DNA of 42,666 nucleotides from a virus. The notes below the pieces were generated by a model that searched no databases, had not been told where the DNA came from, and saw nothing but the letters and a program-made list of their open reading frames with translations. The DNA lies in the IMG/VR virus record IMGVR_UViG_3300034064_000054, positions 1 to 42,666 of that record; one strand, 5' to 3'. The first letter of the stretch is position 1, and every line of letters starts with the position of its first letter. Made by a program: the position numbers and the translations under genes. Positions 31,552 through 40,562 of the stretch are shown one piece after another.

Positions 31552-34339
31552 CGGTCTTGGTGTATACCTCCAAGTCGAGCATATCCTCATCCACCTTCAG
31601 GTACAGGCAGTGAACGGGGTCCACCGTAACATTGGTGCCCTTGGTCAGACGGTAGGTGTCGCTCTTCAGGAGGCGGCCCTTCTCCTTCAGCTTGCGCGTC
31701 GTCTCCGCGTAGCTGATCTGGAACCGCACACAATATTCCTTAAACTGCTTGACCGAGACGTACATCATCTTGGTGTTTGGCTCGATACGCACCAGCAGCT
31801 CACCCTTGGGTTCGCGCTTCGGCAGCGGCTTGGCCTTGCTGCGCGCATCGCCGTCGTCGATGACCAAGATGTTCTGTATGCTGCGATACAAGTAGTCGCC
31901 CAGAACCTGCTCGACGTCATCCAGTGGGGCTTCGGTCTCTCCACGCATAATCTCAAGCCGCTGGCAGACCCACAGATAGATGCGTTTCAGGTCCCACGTA
32001 ATCAGACCACACTCTTTGGCGTAGATAGCCCCGACAAGGTTGGCAGCGATGGTGGCAGACCAGAAGCGCTCACGGGGGAGCAGCTTCAGTTCCCGGTCGA
32101 TCTTGGCCTGTGTGCTCTCCAGTTTCGCCAGTACCTCTGGCAGCTTGGAGATGATGTGCCGTAGGAAGATAGGACCAGCGTGGCCGTAGTTCTCCATCAA
32201 CACCATGTCGAACATCTGCTTGCCGTACTCGGTGCCGACAGACTCGACGAGGCCGATGGGGTACTCGATGAGGCGCATCAACTCACCTTCTGGAGCGCGC
32301 TTCAACACGGACAGCTTTTCCGCAAACGATGCGTTGGCCGTGGACACGGTGATGGTCTGCCATGTGGTGTTGTTCTCGCGCAGCTCGTTGGTGCCCGACA
32401 CCATGCGCTCTTTGCCCTTACCGTTAGACAGGCCGTAGAGCAGCTCGGAGTATTCCTCCGGCGACATGTTGGTCAGCTCGTCCATGGTCGCAGGCAGGTT
32501 GTTAAGGATACCCACCCAGAGCAGTCGCCCGTTAAGCGTGTCCTTCTGCGCCAGCCGCAGGTTCTTAGGGTGCCCATAGACGCTGTTGACCAAGTTAAGC
32601 ACGGTCGACTTACCCGTACCAGAGCGTGGGTTGTACAAGTTGATGACCGCACCAGTCTGGTTAAGGAACTTCAGAAGCGGAGCGCCGAAGGCACTCAGCG
32701 CTGCGAACGCATGAGGCTCCATACCCGGCACGTTAAACATCGCCGCTGCTTCTTTCCACTTATCCAGCGTACCCACCGGACCAATGAACTTGGCCAGCTT
32801 CTGCGTGACCTTTGACGGCGGCGAGTAGACGTGCCCCGTCGCGGTAATCTCTTGGTCGCCAATGACGAACCGGCTGTTGTTCTCTACCCATCCAAATTGC
32901 TGTCTCATGATTTCTGCCTTATCCTTCTTTAGGCGCATATCCGCCGATGACATGATGTAGTCGTGTAGTATGTTGGCTTTCTTCCCCCGCAGGTAAGCAC
33001 CCCCGTCCGCCATTATCTTGCGGAACTCATCAAAGACCGAGACCTTCATCATGGGGAGCGTGAACTCCCGTATCCCGTCGTTGGGTAGGTGCAGGCGAAT
33101 AAGCACGTGGTCTTTGTATCCCCCGTCGACGCGGTCCGTGATGCGCTTCACCACATACAGGTCAAAGGGGTAGATACAGACTGGGTCCGGTTGCTCTCCG
33201 GCTTCGTTCTTTTGCGGCAGTACCCAGACACCGCCGCCTTCGCCCCGGTAATAGGGTGTGGGGTACTCAGGTATCTCGAACGTCCGGACCTCCCCTAGTA
33301 TCTCCTCCACCTTGATATTGTTGGCGGCCACTTTGGGGATTTTACCTAGGTCGCGCGGACCGAAGATTTTGCCGAAGTGCTTGCACCCTTCGCAGCGGTC
33401 CGGGCTTGTGGCCTTGTACCGGGTGCAGCTAGTCGCCTTCCGGATGGTGGCTACCTTCCTGTCCACCTCTTCCGGGTCGTAGCCGGGGTGACCGTCCGAC
33501 ATCAGGTGAACCGCCGTGGAGGCATCCTCGCACAACGCCGCCACTGACAGGGCGTAGAACCACTCGTTATAGTCCACCGTCTCCCTATTGGTGTAGGCGT
33601 GAGCCAGCTGGGCGCAGCCATCACCGCTGGCGGTCCGCTTCATGATACGCTTGAAGCTGTAGCCTACCCCGTCCAGCATAGCCTGCTGCTGGGGCGGGGC
33701 CTTGAAGTTCGGGTCGAAGATAGACTTGGGCGCTGCCGGTGGTGCTACACCAAGCAACCCACAAAAGTCGTCGAAGTCGATAAGGTCCCCGACATGCGCC
33801 ACGGTGACAGGAGCCTGCCCGCCGCGCTTCAAGTTGAACGTGCCCGGTATGCGCAGGATGCGCGCCGCCTCAAAGACCTTCTCATCCACGCGCAACCCTT
33901 GGGTGCGGCAGACCTCGCGCAGCCGTGAAGCCACTGGCTCCCACTGTGCACGGCTAACTTCTTGGTTCAGCGCCCAGTAGACGTGCCAGCCATGACCGGA
34001 GTCCACCAAGGTAGGACGGGGCAGACCTACGGTCGTGCAGAAGTCCCGTAACGCTTGAAGCCCCTGCCCTTGGTCGTCGTAGTCCTTGTTCGGACCGCAG
34101 TCGATGTCCAGCCAGAAAGCCTTGAGAGCCTGTACGTTTTCCTGAGTCCTGCTGGTTGGCTCTACGTACTTTGCTACACCGAAATATACATCCCTACCTC
34201 CCCGTAAATAAGTCTCGATTGCTGCGTCCGCCTCTTCTCGGGTCGGTACGAGCGTCTGCCGTACATACCCGTCCTTGATACCGACAATGGCGATATGGCC
34301 AGACGCGGGCTGGACGTGCTGTAGAAGGTCGAAGTCCAT
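31541..34339 (-). CDS. Primase-helicase: AEP-type primase/polymerase fused to DUF927-like SF3 helicase
   Basis: The 932-residue protein has an N-terminal archaeo-eukaryotic primase domain: FWLDID with D78 and D80 as likely metal ligands, then S114-G-H-G-W-H119-V-Y-W. A central linker follows with a Cys cluster (C305, C316, C319). The C-terminal helicase has Walker A S573-G-T-G-K577-S, Walker B ATMDE (D620-E621), and a helical lid, in the manner of DUF927-containing helicases. In phage genomes such proteins prime and unwind the replication fork. It is the largest minus-strand gene and is preceded by an HTH gene (gap 56 bases) that contains a short GCGGG/CCCGC hairpin. Confidence 0.88.
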   Translation of the reverse strand: MDFDLLQHVQPASGHIAIVGIKDGYVRQTLVPTREEADAAIETYLRGGRDVYFGVAKYVEPTSRTQENVQALKAFWLDIDCGPNKDYDDQGQGLQALRDFCTTVGLPRPTLVDSGHGWHVYWALNQEVSRAQWEPVASRLREVCRTQGLRVDEKVFEAARILRIPGTFNLKRGGQAPVTVAHVGDLIDFDDFCGLLGVAPPAAPKSIFDPNFKAPPQQQAMLDGVGYSFKRIMKRTASGDGCAQLAHAYTNRETVDYNEWFYALSVAALCEDASTAVHLMSDGHPGYDPEEVDRKVATIRKATSCTRYKATSPDRCEGCKHFGKIFGPRDLGKIPKVAANNIKVEEILGEVRTFEIPEYPTPYYRGEGGGVWVLPQKNEAGEQPDPVCIYPFDLYVVKRITDRVDGGYKDHVLIRLHLPNDGIREFTLPMMKVSVFDEFRKIMADGGAYLRGKKANILHDYIMSSADMRLKKDKAEIMRQQFGWVENNSRFVIGDQEITATGHVYSPPSKVTQKLAKFIGPVGTLDKWKEAAAMFNVPGMEPHAFAALSAFGAPLLKFLNQTGAVINLYNPRSGTGKSTVLNLVNSVYGHPKNLRLAQKDTLNGRLLWVGILNNLPATMDELTNMSPEEYSELLYGLSNGKGKERMVSGTNELRENNTTWQTITVSTANASFAEKLSVLKRAPEGELMRLIEYPIGLVESVGTEYGKQMFDMVLMENYGHAGPIFLRHIISKLPEVLAKLESTQAKIDRELKLLPRERFWSATIAANLVGAIYAKECGLITWDLKRIYLWVCQRLEIMRGETEAPLDDVEQVLGDYLYRSIQNILVIDDGDARSKAKPLPKREPKGELLVRIEPNTKMMYVSVKQFKEYCVRFQISYAETTRKLKEKGRLLKSDTYRLTKGTNVTVDPVHCLYLKVDEDMLDLEVYTKTDED

Positions 34340-34395
34340 AGGGCGTCACTCACCGCTGCGGGGAAAACCCGCCAGTTCTGCTCTCTTTGCGTGTG

Positions 34396-34623
34396 TTAGT
34401 CGAGACTGGCTAAAAACTTCTCTACCGCTTCCCGATGGGACTCGGCAGGGTCGTACGCGCCTACGAACCAGTTATAGATCGTTTGGCGAGTCACCCCTAG
34501 GGCCCCGGCGACTTTCGTCACCGGGACACGGCGCTCAATGCAAGCTTTGCCCAAGCGCACTCCTAGACGGGACCTATCCCCTTTCCAGATAGCCTCGGCT
34601 ACTTCGATACTGTAGCCGCGCAT
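34396..34623 (-). CDS. Small helix-turn-helix DNA-binding protein
   Basis: The 75-residue protein contains an HTH unit, VPVTKVAGALGVTRQTIYNW (residues about 33-52), flanked by basic (KGDRSRLGVRLGKA) and acidic helices. This fits a small phage Cro-like or transposase-type DNA-binding regulator. It sits between the SSB-like gene and primase gene, has a GAGGGAG ribosome site, and could regulate replication or early/late switching. Its target is unknown; no repeat or operator is visible nearby apart from a small hairpin in the following gap. Confidence 0.75.
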   Translation of the reverse strand: MRGYSIEVAEAIWKGDRSRLGVRLGKACIERRVPVTKVAGALGVTRQTIYNWFVGAYDPAESHREAVEKFLASLD

Positions 34624-34626
34624 GGC

Positions 34627-35571
34627 TTATTCTCCCTCGTCCTCACCATCATCCAGCCACGAAGCCATGGCCTGCTTCAGCTCGGGCTTGGCGGTAGCAG
34701 TGTCGGCCACGTTACGCTTAGGCGCAGCGCGCTTCACCGGAGCTTCCTCCTCTTCCTCTTCGTCACCGAAGGGGTTACCCGCAGGTGCAGCGGAGATAGC
34801 CTTGGCTTCAACCGTCTTCGGTTCGGCAGGAGCAGCGATAGCCTTAGTGGCACCACCGGTTTCCGCCACGGACAGACCCACGTAACGCTTGGTCTCCGGG
34901 TCTTCCTGTGCAGCGTCCACAAAGCCAGCTTCCACCTCGGTCAGCAGACGCACGGGGGTGAACTTCAGCTTCATGGTGTCCGCGTCGAGGTCGTACATCA
35001 CACGGGTGACGACAGTATCCACAGCTTCGCCGTTGGCCATCAGGAACTTCTTGTAGCTCTCGAACGGGTGGACGTTGTCGGTGCCCTTACCAAAGAGCGA
35101 AGCAGCCGGGATTTGCATCTGGTAGACTTCGCCAGACGGGTCACCAACCACCAGCACAGCGATGCGGCGCAGGAAGCGGCAGGCGCGGCCCTTACCATTT
35201 TCGCCAGAGCCTTCGACGTTCTTAGGGCAGGCGGCGCAGGAGGAAGCAGGCTTACCAGCGGCCTTGGCATCCGGGGTCTTGCCATCGTTCGACCAGCAGT
35301 CAGGCAGCGTGGCCTGCGCGCTGGGGTCATACTTGGAGGCGTAGAACTGGCGCGACGGCTCAGCCAGCAGGTCAACGACGATGACGTCCAACTGGTGCGG
35401 GACTGCCTTGCCAATCTGCTCACCACCCACGATACGCTTGAAGGTGCCGTTGGTGTTCAGCGCGATGCGGCGCAGGCTACCGCCGTTGCTACCCATCTTG
35501 TCCAGCAGCTTAGACTGGCGGCGGACGGTGGGCAGGTTGGACGGGTCTTGGAAAATAGTCAGGTTGCTCAT
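34627..35571 (-). CDS. Single-stranded DNA-binding protein-like, zinc-binding, acidic C-tail
   Basis: The 314-residue protein has a body with four conserved cysteines (C92 in DCWSNDG, C112 and C115 in SCAACPKN, C131 in ACRF), likely to hold zinc. An Ala/Pro/Glu linker and an acidic end (EEEEEEAP, then MASWLDDGEDEGE) follow. A compact beta-rich N-terminal body plus acidic tail is the usual layout of phage SSB proteins, in which the tail binds replication partners. It lies among replication genes. No OB-fold can be confirmed by eye, so the SSB role is inference. Confidence 0.7.
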   Translation of the reverse strand: MSNLTIFQDPSNLPTVRRQSKLLDKMGSNGGSLRRIALNTNGTFKRIVGGEQIGKAVPHQLDVIVVDLLAEPSRQFYASKYDPSAQATLPDCWSNDGKTPDAKAAGKPASSCAACPKNVEGSGENGKGRACRFLRRIAVLVVGDPSGEVYQMQIPAASLFGKGTDNVHPFESYKKFLMANGEAVDTVVTRVMYDLDADTMKLKFTPVRLLTEVEAGFVDAAQEDPETKRYVGLSVAETGGATKAIAAPAEPKTVEAKAISAAPAGNPFGDEEEEEEAPVKRAAPKRNVADTATAKPELKQAMASWLDDGEDEGE

Positions 35572-35573
35572 GG

Positions 35574-35984
35574 TTATTCGCCCTTTTTGGTGGGTTTGCG
35601 GACTTGGATTACAAACTTGCGGTCGAGCTGAAGGCCCGCCGGCATCAGGTCTGGGTTCTCGTCCAGCACCTGCTGCATGTTCCCGTTATGGATACGCTTT
35701 TCGAGGATAAACGGGACGTTATTCTCGACTACGAAGTTGTACATGGACTCCCAGTCGTTGGTCCAGTAGCGGGTCTGAACGCGACGCGACACAGTCCCCA
35801 TCGGGGTCTTAACGCTATCCAGATTGTGCGCGTTACAGAACTCCAAGATAGCGGCGGAGATAACCGCAAGGCTTTTCTCCATCTCCTCCATCTTCAACTC
35901 AAAATCTTCTTTACGCTTGGCGATGGCATCACGCACCTTTCGGTACGCCTCCACCATCTCTTCGATACTTACTGAGTCCGACAT
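35574..35984 (-). CDS. Coiled-coil DNA-metabolism protein, Gam/Gp157-like
   Basis: The 136-residue protein has an N-terminal acidic/basic coiled coil (EEMVEAYRKVRDAIAKRKED, about 7-47) and a compact C-terminal part (KTPMGTVSRRVQTRYW, IHNGNMQQVLDENPDLMPAG, VIQVRKP). Coiled-coil-plus-small-domain proteins of this kind, with LGTVxxRxxxRxW, are typical of the Gam/Gp157 group that binds DNA ends or protects against host nucleases. That role is a family-level guess. It is preceded by a GGAGCAAACC ribosome site and located next to the SSB-like gene. Confidence 0.6.
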   Translation of the reverse strand: MSDSVSIEEMVEAYRKVRDAIAKRKEDFELKMEEMEKSLAVISAAILEFCNAHNLDSVKTPMGTVSRRVQTRYWTNDWESMYNFVVENNVPFILEKRIHNGNMQQVLDENPDLMPAGLQLDRKFVIQVRKPTKKGE

Positions 35985-36028
35985 GGTTTGCTCCTTCGGT
36001 TGCCGGGGTTGTTTGTGTAGCAGCGGTC

Positions 36029-37570
36029 TTAGACCGTGTCAAGTATATTTCTGTACAGGTCGATCAACCGTTCGTGGTTTTCGATGTTACCCTGAAGCAT
36101 CTTGTACAGGCGGGACTCCACCTCGCTGCCCCGGATGTGCATGATCGTCATGGCGTTCTTCTGGCCGGGACGGTTGATGCGGGCGTTGGCTTGGAGGTAG
36201 GTCTCCACCGATGTTACAGGCGCGTACCAGATGATTGTGTCTGCTGCCGTAAGGGTAAGGCCGTGACTGGCGGCCTGCGGCTGGATAACCAGCACCTTTG
36301 GGTCGGGGTCGTTCTGGAACTTGGTAACGATATCGCTGCGGCGATTGACCGGCACCTTACCACTAATGAGAGCGCAGCTGATGCCTTCCTTCTCCAGTCT
36401 GGCTACCAGTATGTCGATGGTGTGGGTGAAGGGTACAAAGACCAGCACCTTGTTGGACGTCTCGTTGATAATCTCCAGCACCGCCGTGATACGGTTGGAG
36501 ACGTCGAACTCCAGCACCTGCCCATCGTCCGTGTAGACCGCGCCTCCGCTGATCTGGAGTAGCTTGTTCACCCGTCCGGCGGCGTTGACGGCGCTGACCT
36601 CTTCACCCGCTGCCTCGATGAGCAGCTGGCTCTTGAGCTGGTTGTAGTACTTCTTCTGCTGGGGGGTCATCTCCACCTCCCGCTCGACGTGGACAACGTC
36701 TGGCAGGTCAAGGCAGTCCTTCTTCTCGAACCGTATCGCCGGCTGAAGCATCTCATGCACGACCTTGTTCGCGTGGGGCTTAGGTGCCCACTTGAACTTG
36801 CTGACCGACATCATCACGCTGTCGCGGAAAGGCCCAAAATATTTCGGGCACTTGGGTGTCTCCAAGAGCCGCGCCAGACCGTAGGCATCCAGTGGTGATT
36901 GTGCTGCCGGCGTACCCGTAAGCATCCAGATGCGGGGACTAGTATTTTTCACGATCCTGTTCAGGATTTTCCAGCGGTTGGTCTGGGCGTTCTTGTAGGC
37001 CGACGCCTCGTCCACGACGATGAGGTCGAACCCCCCAGCCATGATTGCATCTAGCGCGGTCGCCACGCCATCAAAGTTGATGACGACAATGTCTGCCCCG
37101 GCTTGGATAACCTTCTCACGCTGCTTGGCGCTACCGTGTGCCACGCTACACGACCGGTGCATGGCAAACTTAAAGACGTCTTGCTGCCATGCCGACTTCA
37201 TGATGGACAGCGGGCACAGCACAAGGGCGCGCTTCACAAGCCCCTTCTTCATCAGGTAGTCGGCAGCCCAGATGACGCTGGCGGTCTTACCCGTACCTTG
37301 CTCGTTGAAACAGAACGCCCGCTCGCGCAGCGACAGGAACGAAGACGTAACCTTCTGGTGGTCGAAGGGGGTGTAGCGCCCGGTCCACTTATAGTCGCGC
37401 AGGATGGGCGACGGGGCATCCAGCCCCAGCTTCACCAAGGCTTCCGCTTCCTTGTGCCCCCAGTTCACCAACACACCCTCACTGGTGTTAGCGCTCTTTG
37501 TTACTACAGATGTAATAACAGACGGGTCGTCAACGCTGACGAGCAGCGCCTTGTCTTCGATAATCTGCAC
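36029..37570 (-). CDS. SNF2-type SF2 DNA helicase/translocase
   Basis: The start is GTG 37570 (ribosome site GGAGCAAAC). The 513-residue protein has motif I NEQGTGKT (N89-T96), motif II VVDEASAYKN (D187-E188), WMLTGTPAAQSP, and a second RecA-like domain with VLVFVPFTHTI, SHGLTLTAADTIIWY and motif VI ANARINRPGQ (R464, R467). This is the SNF2 ATPase group used by phages as replication or recombination translocases. Length is near the minimum for the two-domain core. No extra nuclease domain is seen. Confidence 0.9.
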   Translation of the reverse strand: MQIIEDKALLVSVDDPSVITSVVTKSANTSEGVLVNWGHKEAEALVKLGLDAPSPILRDYKWTGRYTPFDHQKVTSSFLSLRERAFCFNEQGTGKTASVIWAADYLMKKGLVKRALVLCPLSIMKSAWQQDVFKFAMHRSCSVAHGSAKQREKVIQAGADIVVINFDGVATALDAIMAGGFDLIVVDEASAYKNAQTNRWKILNRIVKNTSPRIWMLTGTPAAQSPLDAYGLARLLETPKCPKYFGPFRDSVMMSVSKFKWAPKPHANKVVHEMLQPAIRFEKKDCLDLPDVVHVEREVEMTPQQKKYYNQLKSQLLIEAAGEEVSAVNAAGRVNKLLQISGGAVYTDDGQVLEFDVSNRITAVLEIINETSNKVLVFVPFTHTIDILVARLEKEGISCALISGKVPVNRRSDIVTKFQNDPDPKVLVIQPQAASHGLTLTAADTIIWYAPVTSVETYLQANARINRPGQKNAMTIMHIRGSEVESRLYKMLQGNIENHERLIDLYRNILDTV

Positions 37571-37588
37571 TAGTTTGCTCCTAGCTTG

Positions 37589-37873
37589 TTACTTCGAGCG
37601 CTTACGCTCTCGTGCGCTAACCTCCGACACGAGGTTGCCTTTGCTGTCCCGCTTGAACGAGCGGTTCTTAGACTTCGGCTCGGCCCGCAGACCATCACCG
37701 TTGGTGCCGCCCTTATCAAACGCGCGGACGTGGGCCACGTCCATGCCATCGCCCTTCTTGACCTTGCCGGTCTTCATGAGCTTGGCTCGGGCAGCGTTGC
37801 GCTTGGCCCGGTTCTTCTTCTGCTCCGGGGTGCCTTGGTACTTTTCGTACTCCGACTTGTAATCCCTAGCCAC
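37589..37873 (-). CDS. Small basic protein resembling a degenerate HNH nuclease
   Basis: The 94-residue protein starts at GTG 37873 inside the stop of the preceding gene. It is rich in Lys/Arg and contains GDGMDVAHVRAFDKGGTNGDGL with SKNRSFKRDSKGNLV. This matches the spacing of small phage HNH-like proteins (D-H...KGG.N..NL...NR), but the Asp before the His is replaced by Ala, so I cannot say whether it is active. It may be a degenerate or specialised DNA-binding relative. The remaining residues are a basic helix. Confidence 0.55.
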   Translation of the reverse strand: MARDYKSEYEKYQGTPEQKKNRAKRNAARAKLMKTGKVKKGDGMDVAHVRAFDKGGTNGDGLRAEPKSKNRSFKRDSKGNLVSEVSARERKRSK

Positions 37874-38069
37874 CCTCTACCTCCTTCGTCTCGAAGAACG
37901 GGGCCGACAGTGTGACGGTGCGCCCCGTGGAAATCGACTTGGCTTCTACCACATCCGGCCACGCTTGGCTCGGCCCGATTACTCGGGTAAGGTAGTACAG
38001 GTAGCCGTGCTTGTTAGCCCTACTCTGGTGGTAGCCATCAAGGCTTGCCTTCAGGCTCAGCAGTTTCAT
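37866..38069 (-). CDS. Small conserved phage protein
   Basis: The start is set at the ATG overlapping the stop of the exonuclease gene (ATGA), giving 67 residues beginning MKLLSLKASLDGYHQSRANK; the frame continues upstream into that gene but this start is the coupled one. It contains GYLYYLTRVIGPSQAWPDVV and SISTGRTVTLSAPFFETKEV. I recognise no domain. Position between the Cas4-like nuclease and the HNH-like gene suggests a replication or recombination accessory role. Confidence 0.6.
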   Translation of the reverse strand: MKLLSLKASLDGYHQSRANKHGYLYYLTRVIGPSQAWPDVVEAKSISTGRTVTLSAPFFETKEVEGG

Positions 38070-38731
38070 CCACGCCTCCGTGGTCGCCAGTGTTCGCACG
38101 TCTCGACCGGGCACCAACCACACAGCCCGCTGGGGTTAGCGTTCCACACGCCGTTCTCCTTAGCCGCCTCCAGCCGGTCCAGCTGGTCATCGAACACACC
38201 CATGTAGGTGGGCAGGTGCTGCCTGTGGTGAATCTTCCTCGGCATCTCCTGACTGACAACGTACAGGAGAGCAGAGTTGATGGTCTCTACCTTGGGGAAG
38301 TGGACGAAGATGGCTCCCGCCAGCAGGTCCAGCTGTTTGATGTCCGCGTACTTGGCGTTCTTGCCTGTCTTGTAGTCCACCAGCCACGCCTTGCTACCGT
38401 TCACGATGAGCAAGTCAGCGATACCCCGATACCAGACGTCCTTGTCAAAAAAGCCTCGCGGCTCCAGCGCCTTGGACACGCCAATCTTGATTTCGGCGTA
38501 CTTGGTGCCTTGCTTCTTCGCCAGTGGTTCCACGATGGGGCGCATGAAGGCGAACTTCTCGGGGATGGGTGCCCCCTGCGTGATGAATAACTCAGCCGCT
38601 TCGTGGACGGCGGTCCCATAGTCAGCAGCTTCCCCCGCCTCGTCCTTGACGTCCTTGACCACCTTCAGGTGGAAGTACTTCTTCGGACATTGGTCGAAGG
38701 TTTTGATGCTGCTATAGGACCACGCTGTCAT
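38066..38731 (-). CDS. Cas4/RecB-like PD-(D/E)XK exonuclease with iron-sulphur cysteines
   Basis: The 221-residue protein has C15 in QCPKKYF at the N-terminus, GTAVHEA (H43), GIADLLIV (D106), WLVDYKTGK (D119 and K121, the PD-(D/E)XK core) and C204-G-W-C207-P-V-E-T-C212 at the C-terminus. One N-terminal and three C-terminal cysteines is the Cas4-type 4Fe-4S arrangement. Such phage nucleases trim or resect DNA ends in recombination; there is no CRISPR array here. Its ATG overlaps the TAA of the preceding coiled-coil gene. Confidence 0.88.
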   Translation of the reverse strand: MTAWSYSSIKTFDQCPKKYFHLKVVKDVKDEAGEAADYGTAVHEAAELFITQGAPIPEKFAFMRPIVEPLAKKQGTKYAEIKIGVSKALEPRGFFDKDVWYRGIADLLIVNGSKAWLVDYKTGKNAKYADIKQLDLLAGAIFVHFPKVETINSALLYVVSQEMPRKIHHRQHLPTYMGVFDDQLDRLEAAKENGVWNANPSGLCGWCPVETCEHWRPRRRG

Positions 38732-39033
38732 TACTTCTTAGCTTTCCTAAAACGACCGTTGCCGTCACGTATATCATTCTTACTGGCTTCAGCCAATGCT
38801 TTCTCTAAGCCAACGGTCCGTTCATGAAGCTTTGCATATGCCTCTTTAAGTTCTCCCAAATCGAACTCAAGCAGGTCAAGCTCACGCTCGTTTTCTTTAC
38901 TGATGAACTTAAGCTCTTTATTGACGGTCTCAAGCTCTTTGATCTGCTTAGTCAGCCTAACATAAGTCTGCTCAGCCTCGGCCAGCTTCACTCGTAGTTC
39001 GCGGGCTTCGCCCCATGGGTTGTACCATGACAT
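38731..39033 (-). CDS. Small coiled-coil protein
   Basis: I choose the start at MSWYNPWGEARELRVKLAEA (ATG 39033) because GAGGAGG, a strong ribosome site, lies before it; the longer frame upstream is inside the DUF6378 gene. The 100-residue protein is a continuous heptad-rich coiled coil with a basic end (GNGRFRKAKK). Such coiled-coil proteins starting with WYNPWGEA are frequent in phage replication operons; function unknown, possibly an oligomerisation or DNA-binding partner. Confidence 0.75.
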   Translation of the reverse strand: MSWYNPWGEARELRVKLAEAEQTYVRLTKQIKELETVNKELKFISKENERELDLLEFDLGELKEAYAKLHERTVGLEKALAEASKNDIRDGNGRFRKAKK

Positions 39034-39043
39034 AGCTTCCTCC

Positions 39044-39769
39044 TCAGTTTGCGTTGTCTTGAAGCCGGTCTGCGACCAGCTTGGCGTAACCAGCGATATC
39101 AAGGAAGTTATCCTTGTGCGTCGGGTCGCCGTACACGACACGCCCCATCTTGTGGGCGATCATCTCCATACTCTCACGCATATCAGCATCCATGGCTTCC
39201 CAGCTGGGGCTGCTCCGCATAAGATACTTCACACCCTGAATGAACTGCGCCTTGCTAGCATAGTCGCCGTAGTCCTTGCCACGCTCGACCAGCACTTGCT
39301 CGATGGTGTTGCCCTCGCAGGCGACGGGCTCGGACTTCGGCTGCTGGGCCCGGTAGATGGGGTTAGACTCCAGCTCCGACTGTAATACCCGGTACATGGG
39401 AGCAGACTCAATACACCGCTTGGCCGGCTTGACCGGCGCGTAGTGCGGAGCAGTGATCGGGTCTTCGATTAGGTCTTTCCACAGCCTGCGCGTGTCGTTC
39501 ACAAGCGCCCGACTAGCGCCTATGACTTCGGCAATGCGGAGGTTACCACACCGGGGGTGCGCCTGCATATACTTCAGTATCAGGCTCGTCTTGGTACGCG
39601 GAGCGTAGTCTGGGTCTTCCTTGCGCGCATCCAACTGGAAAACACGCCAGACTGCCTTGGTGGGTATGCCCAGCTTATAACCAACCACCTTAAGCTCGTC
39701 TCCGGGGTGGGCTTCCAAAAAAGCTCTGATCTGGTCGTAGTCGTAGTCTTGTGTAGCTCGTTTAGTCAT
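39044..39769 (-). CDS. Two-domain protein: winged-helix-like N-terminus and DUF6378 (MazG-like) C-terminus
   Basis: The 241-residue protein has two HTH-like segments (VVGYKLGIPTKAVWRVFQLD and RIAEVIGASRALVNDTRRLW). It ends with VLVERGKDYGDYASKAQFIQ, MRESMEMIAHKMGRVVYGDP and NFLDIAGYAKLVADRLQ, the pattern of DUF6378, a phage group with MazG/all-alpha pyrophosphohydrolase resemblance (E199, E202 and D224 could bind metal). It could hydrolyse nucleotides or control their levels. The fusion to HTH segments is less usual. GGAGCAGACC ribosome site. Confidence 0.75.
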   Translation of the reverse strand: MTKRATQDYDYDQIRAFLEAHPGDELKVVGYKLGIPTKAVWRVFQLDARKEDPDYAPRTKTSLILKYMQAHPRCGNLRIAEVIGASRALVNDTRRLWKDLIEDPITAPHYAPVKPAKRCIESAPMYRVLQSELESNPIYRAQQPKSEPVACEGNTIEQVLVERGKDYGDYASKAQFIQGVKYLMRSSPSWEAMDADMRESMEMIAHKMGRVVYGDPTHKDNFLDIAGYAKLVADRLQDNAN

Positions 39770-39779
39770 GGTCTGCTCC

Positions 39780-40562
39780 TTACTTTAGGTTCCCGCCGCT
39801 TTTCAGTATGTCACCGTCGTATGTATACGTGCCGGTGTGGGTAAGACGGATGAAGGGGTGGGCATGGATTTTACCCCCGTGTTTCCGCCACAGTTCGCAA
39901 AAGTGATAATCTTCGGACAGCAACGCCCCACTGTCGTCGATACTCGTTGCGAAAAATTCATGGGTCAAAGGCTTGGCATACTCCCCCTTCTCCGGGTCAA
40001 AGAACGACGACACCCGATAGGTAGGTACATGCGGCGCAAGGTGTTCAAACACACCGCGCTTGATAAGCATGAAGCCGGTACCGCCATGGCGGACCTCGAT
40101 GAAGCCCTCTGGATCGGTCTCGACATCCCCGCTGCCAACCATGTTGAAGACGAACGCACCAGCGTGGTCGTGCAGGTCGTTCTTACCCTCACGCGCCGCC
40201 TTCTTGACGCTATCCCAGTTCACTTCCTTCTTGGGGTAGATGCCGCACGCGATGTCCCTGTCTCCCGCTAGCAGCATAGCCACAGCGTTAGCGTCGAAGC
40301 CAATGTCAGCGTCGATGAACATCAGGTAGTCGTGGCCGCTCTCAAGGAAGACACGCGCCAGTTCGTTACGGGCGCGGGTGATAAGGCTCTCGTTGGTGAT
40401 CTGGCACCACGCCACATGCACCCCCAGCTCACGCATCTTGGCGACCGTGAACAGCAGACCTTGCACATACGCACCCGTGCACATGCCGCCGTACATGGGA
40501 GTAGCGATCATCAGGCTCGGGCGCTTGGTCTCGACCGGCGTCACCTTGTATTCGTCACTCAC
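39780..40562 (-). CDS. GT-A fold glycosyltransferase-like protein
   Basis: The start is GTG 40562 after GGAGCAAAC. The 260-residue protein begins with LMIATPMYGG, has RARNELARVFLESGHDYLMF, D84-A-D86 (the DxD donor/metal motif), DIACGIYPKKEV, RHGGTGFMLIKRG and LLSEDYHFCELWR, and ends with PFIRLTHTGTYTYDG. This is the core of a phage GT-A glycosyltransferase of the type found near DNA or virion modification genes. It resembles the fragment at 1-203. Together with the neighbouring methyltransferase it could modify a glycan, a virion protein or DNA; the substrate is unknown. Confidence 0.85.
   Translation of the reverse strand: MSDEYKVTPVETKRPSLMIATPMYGGMCTGAYVQGLLFTVAKMRELGVHVAWCQITNESLITRARNELARVFLESGHDYLMFIDADIGFDANAVAMLLAGDRDIACGIYPKKEVNWDSVKKAAREGKNDLHDHAGAFVFNMVGSGDVETDPEGFIEVRHGGTGFMLIKRGVFEHLAPHVPTYRVSSFFDPEKGEYAKPLTHEFFATSIDDSGALLSEDYHFCELWRKHGGKIHAHPFIRLTHTGTYTYDGDILKSGGNLK

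Noticed and set aside
34358-34372. Short GCGGG/CCCGC hairpin with a GAAAA loop in the gap before the primase start
   Set aside because: It has only 5 bp, no U-run and no operator symmetry nearby; it could be a translation-control hairpin but cannot be supported.
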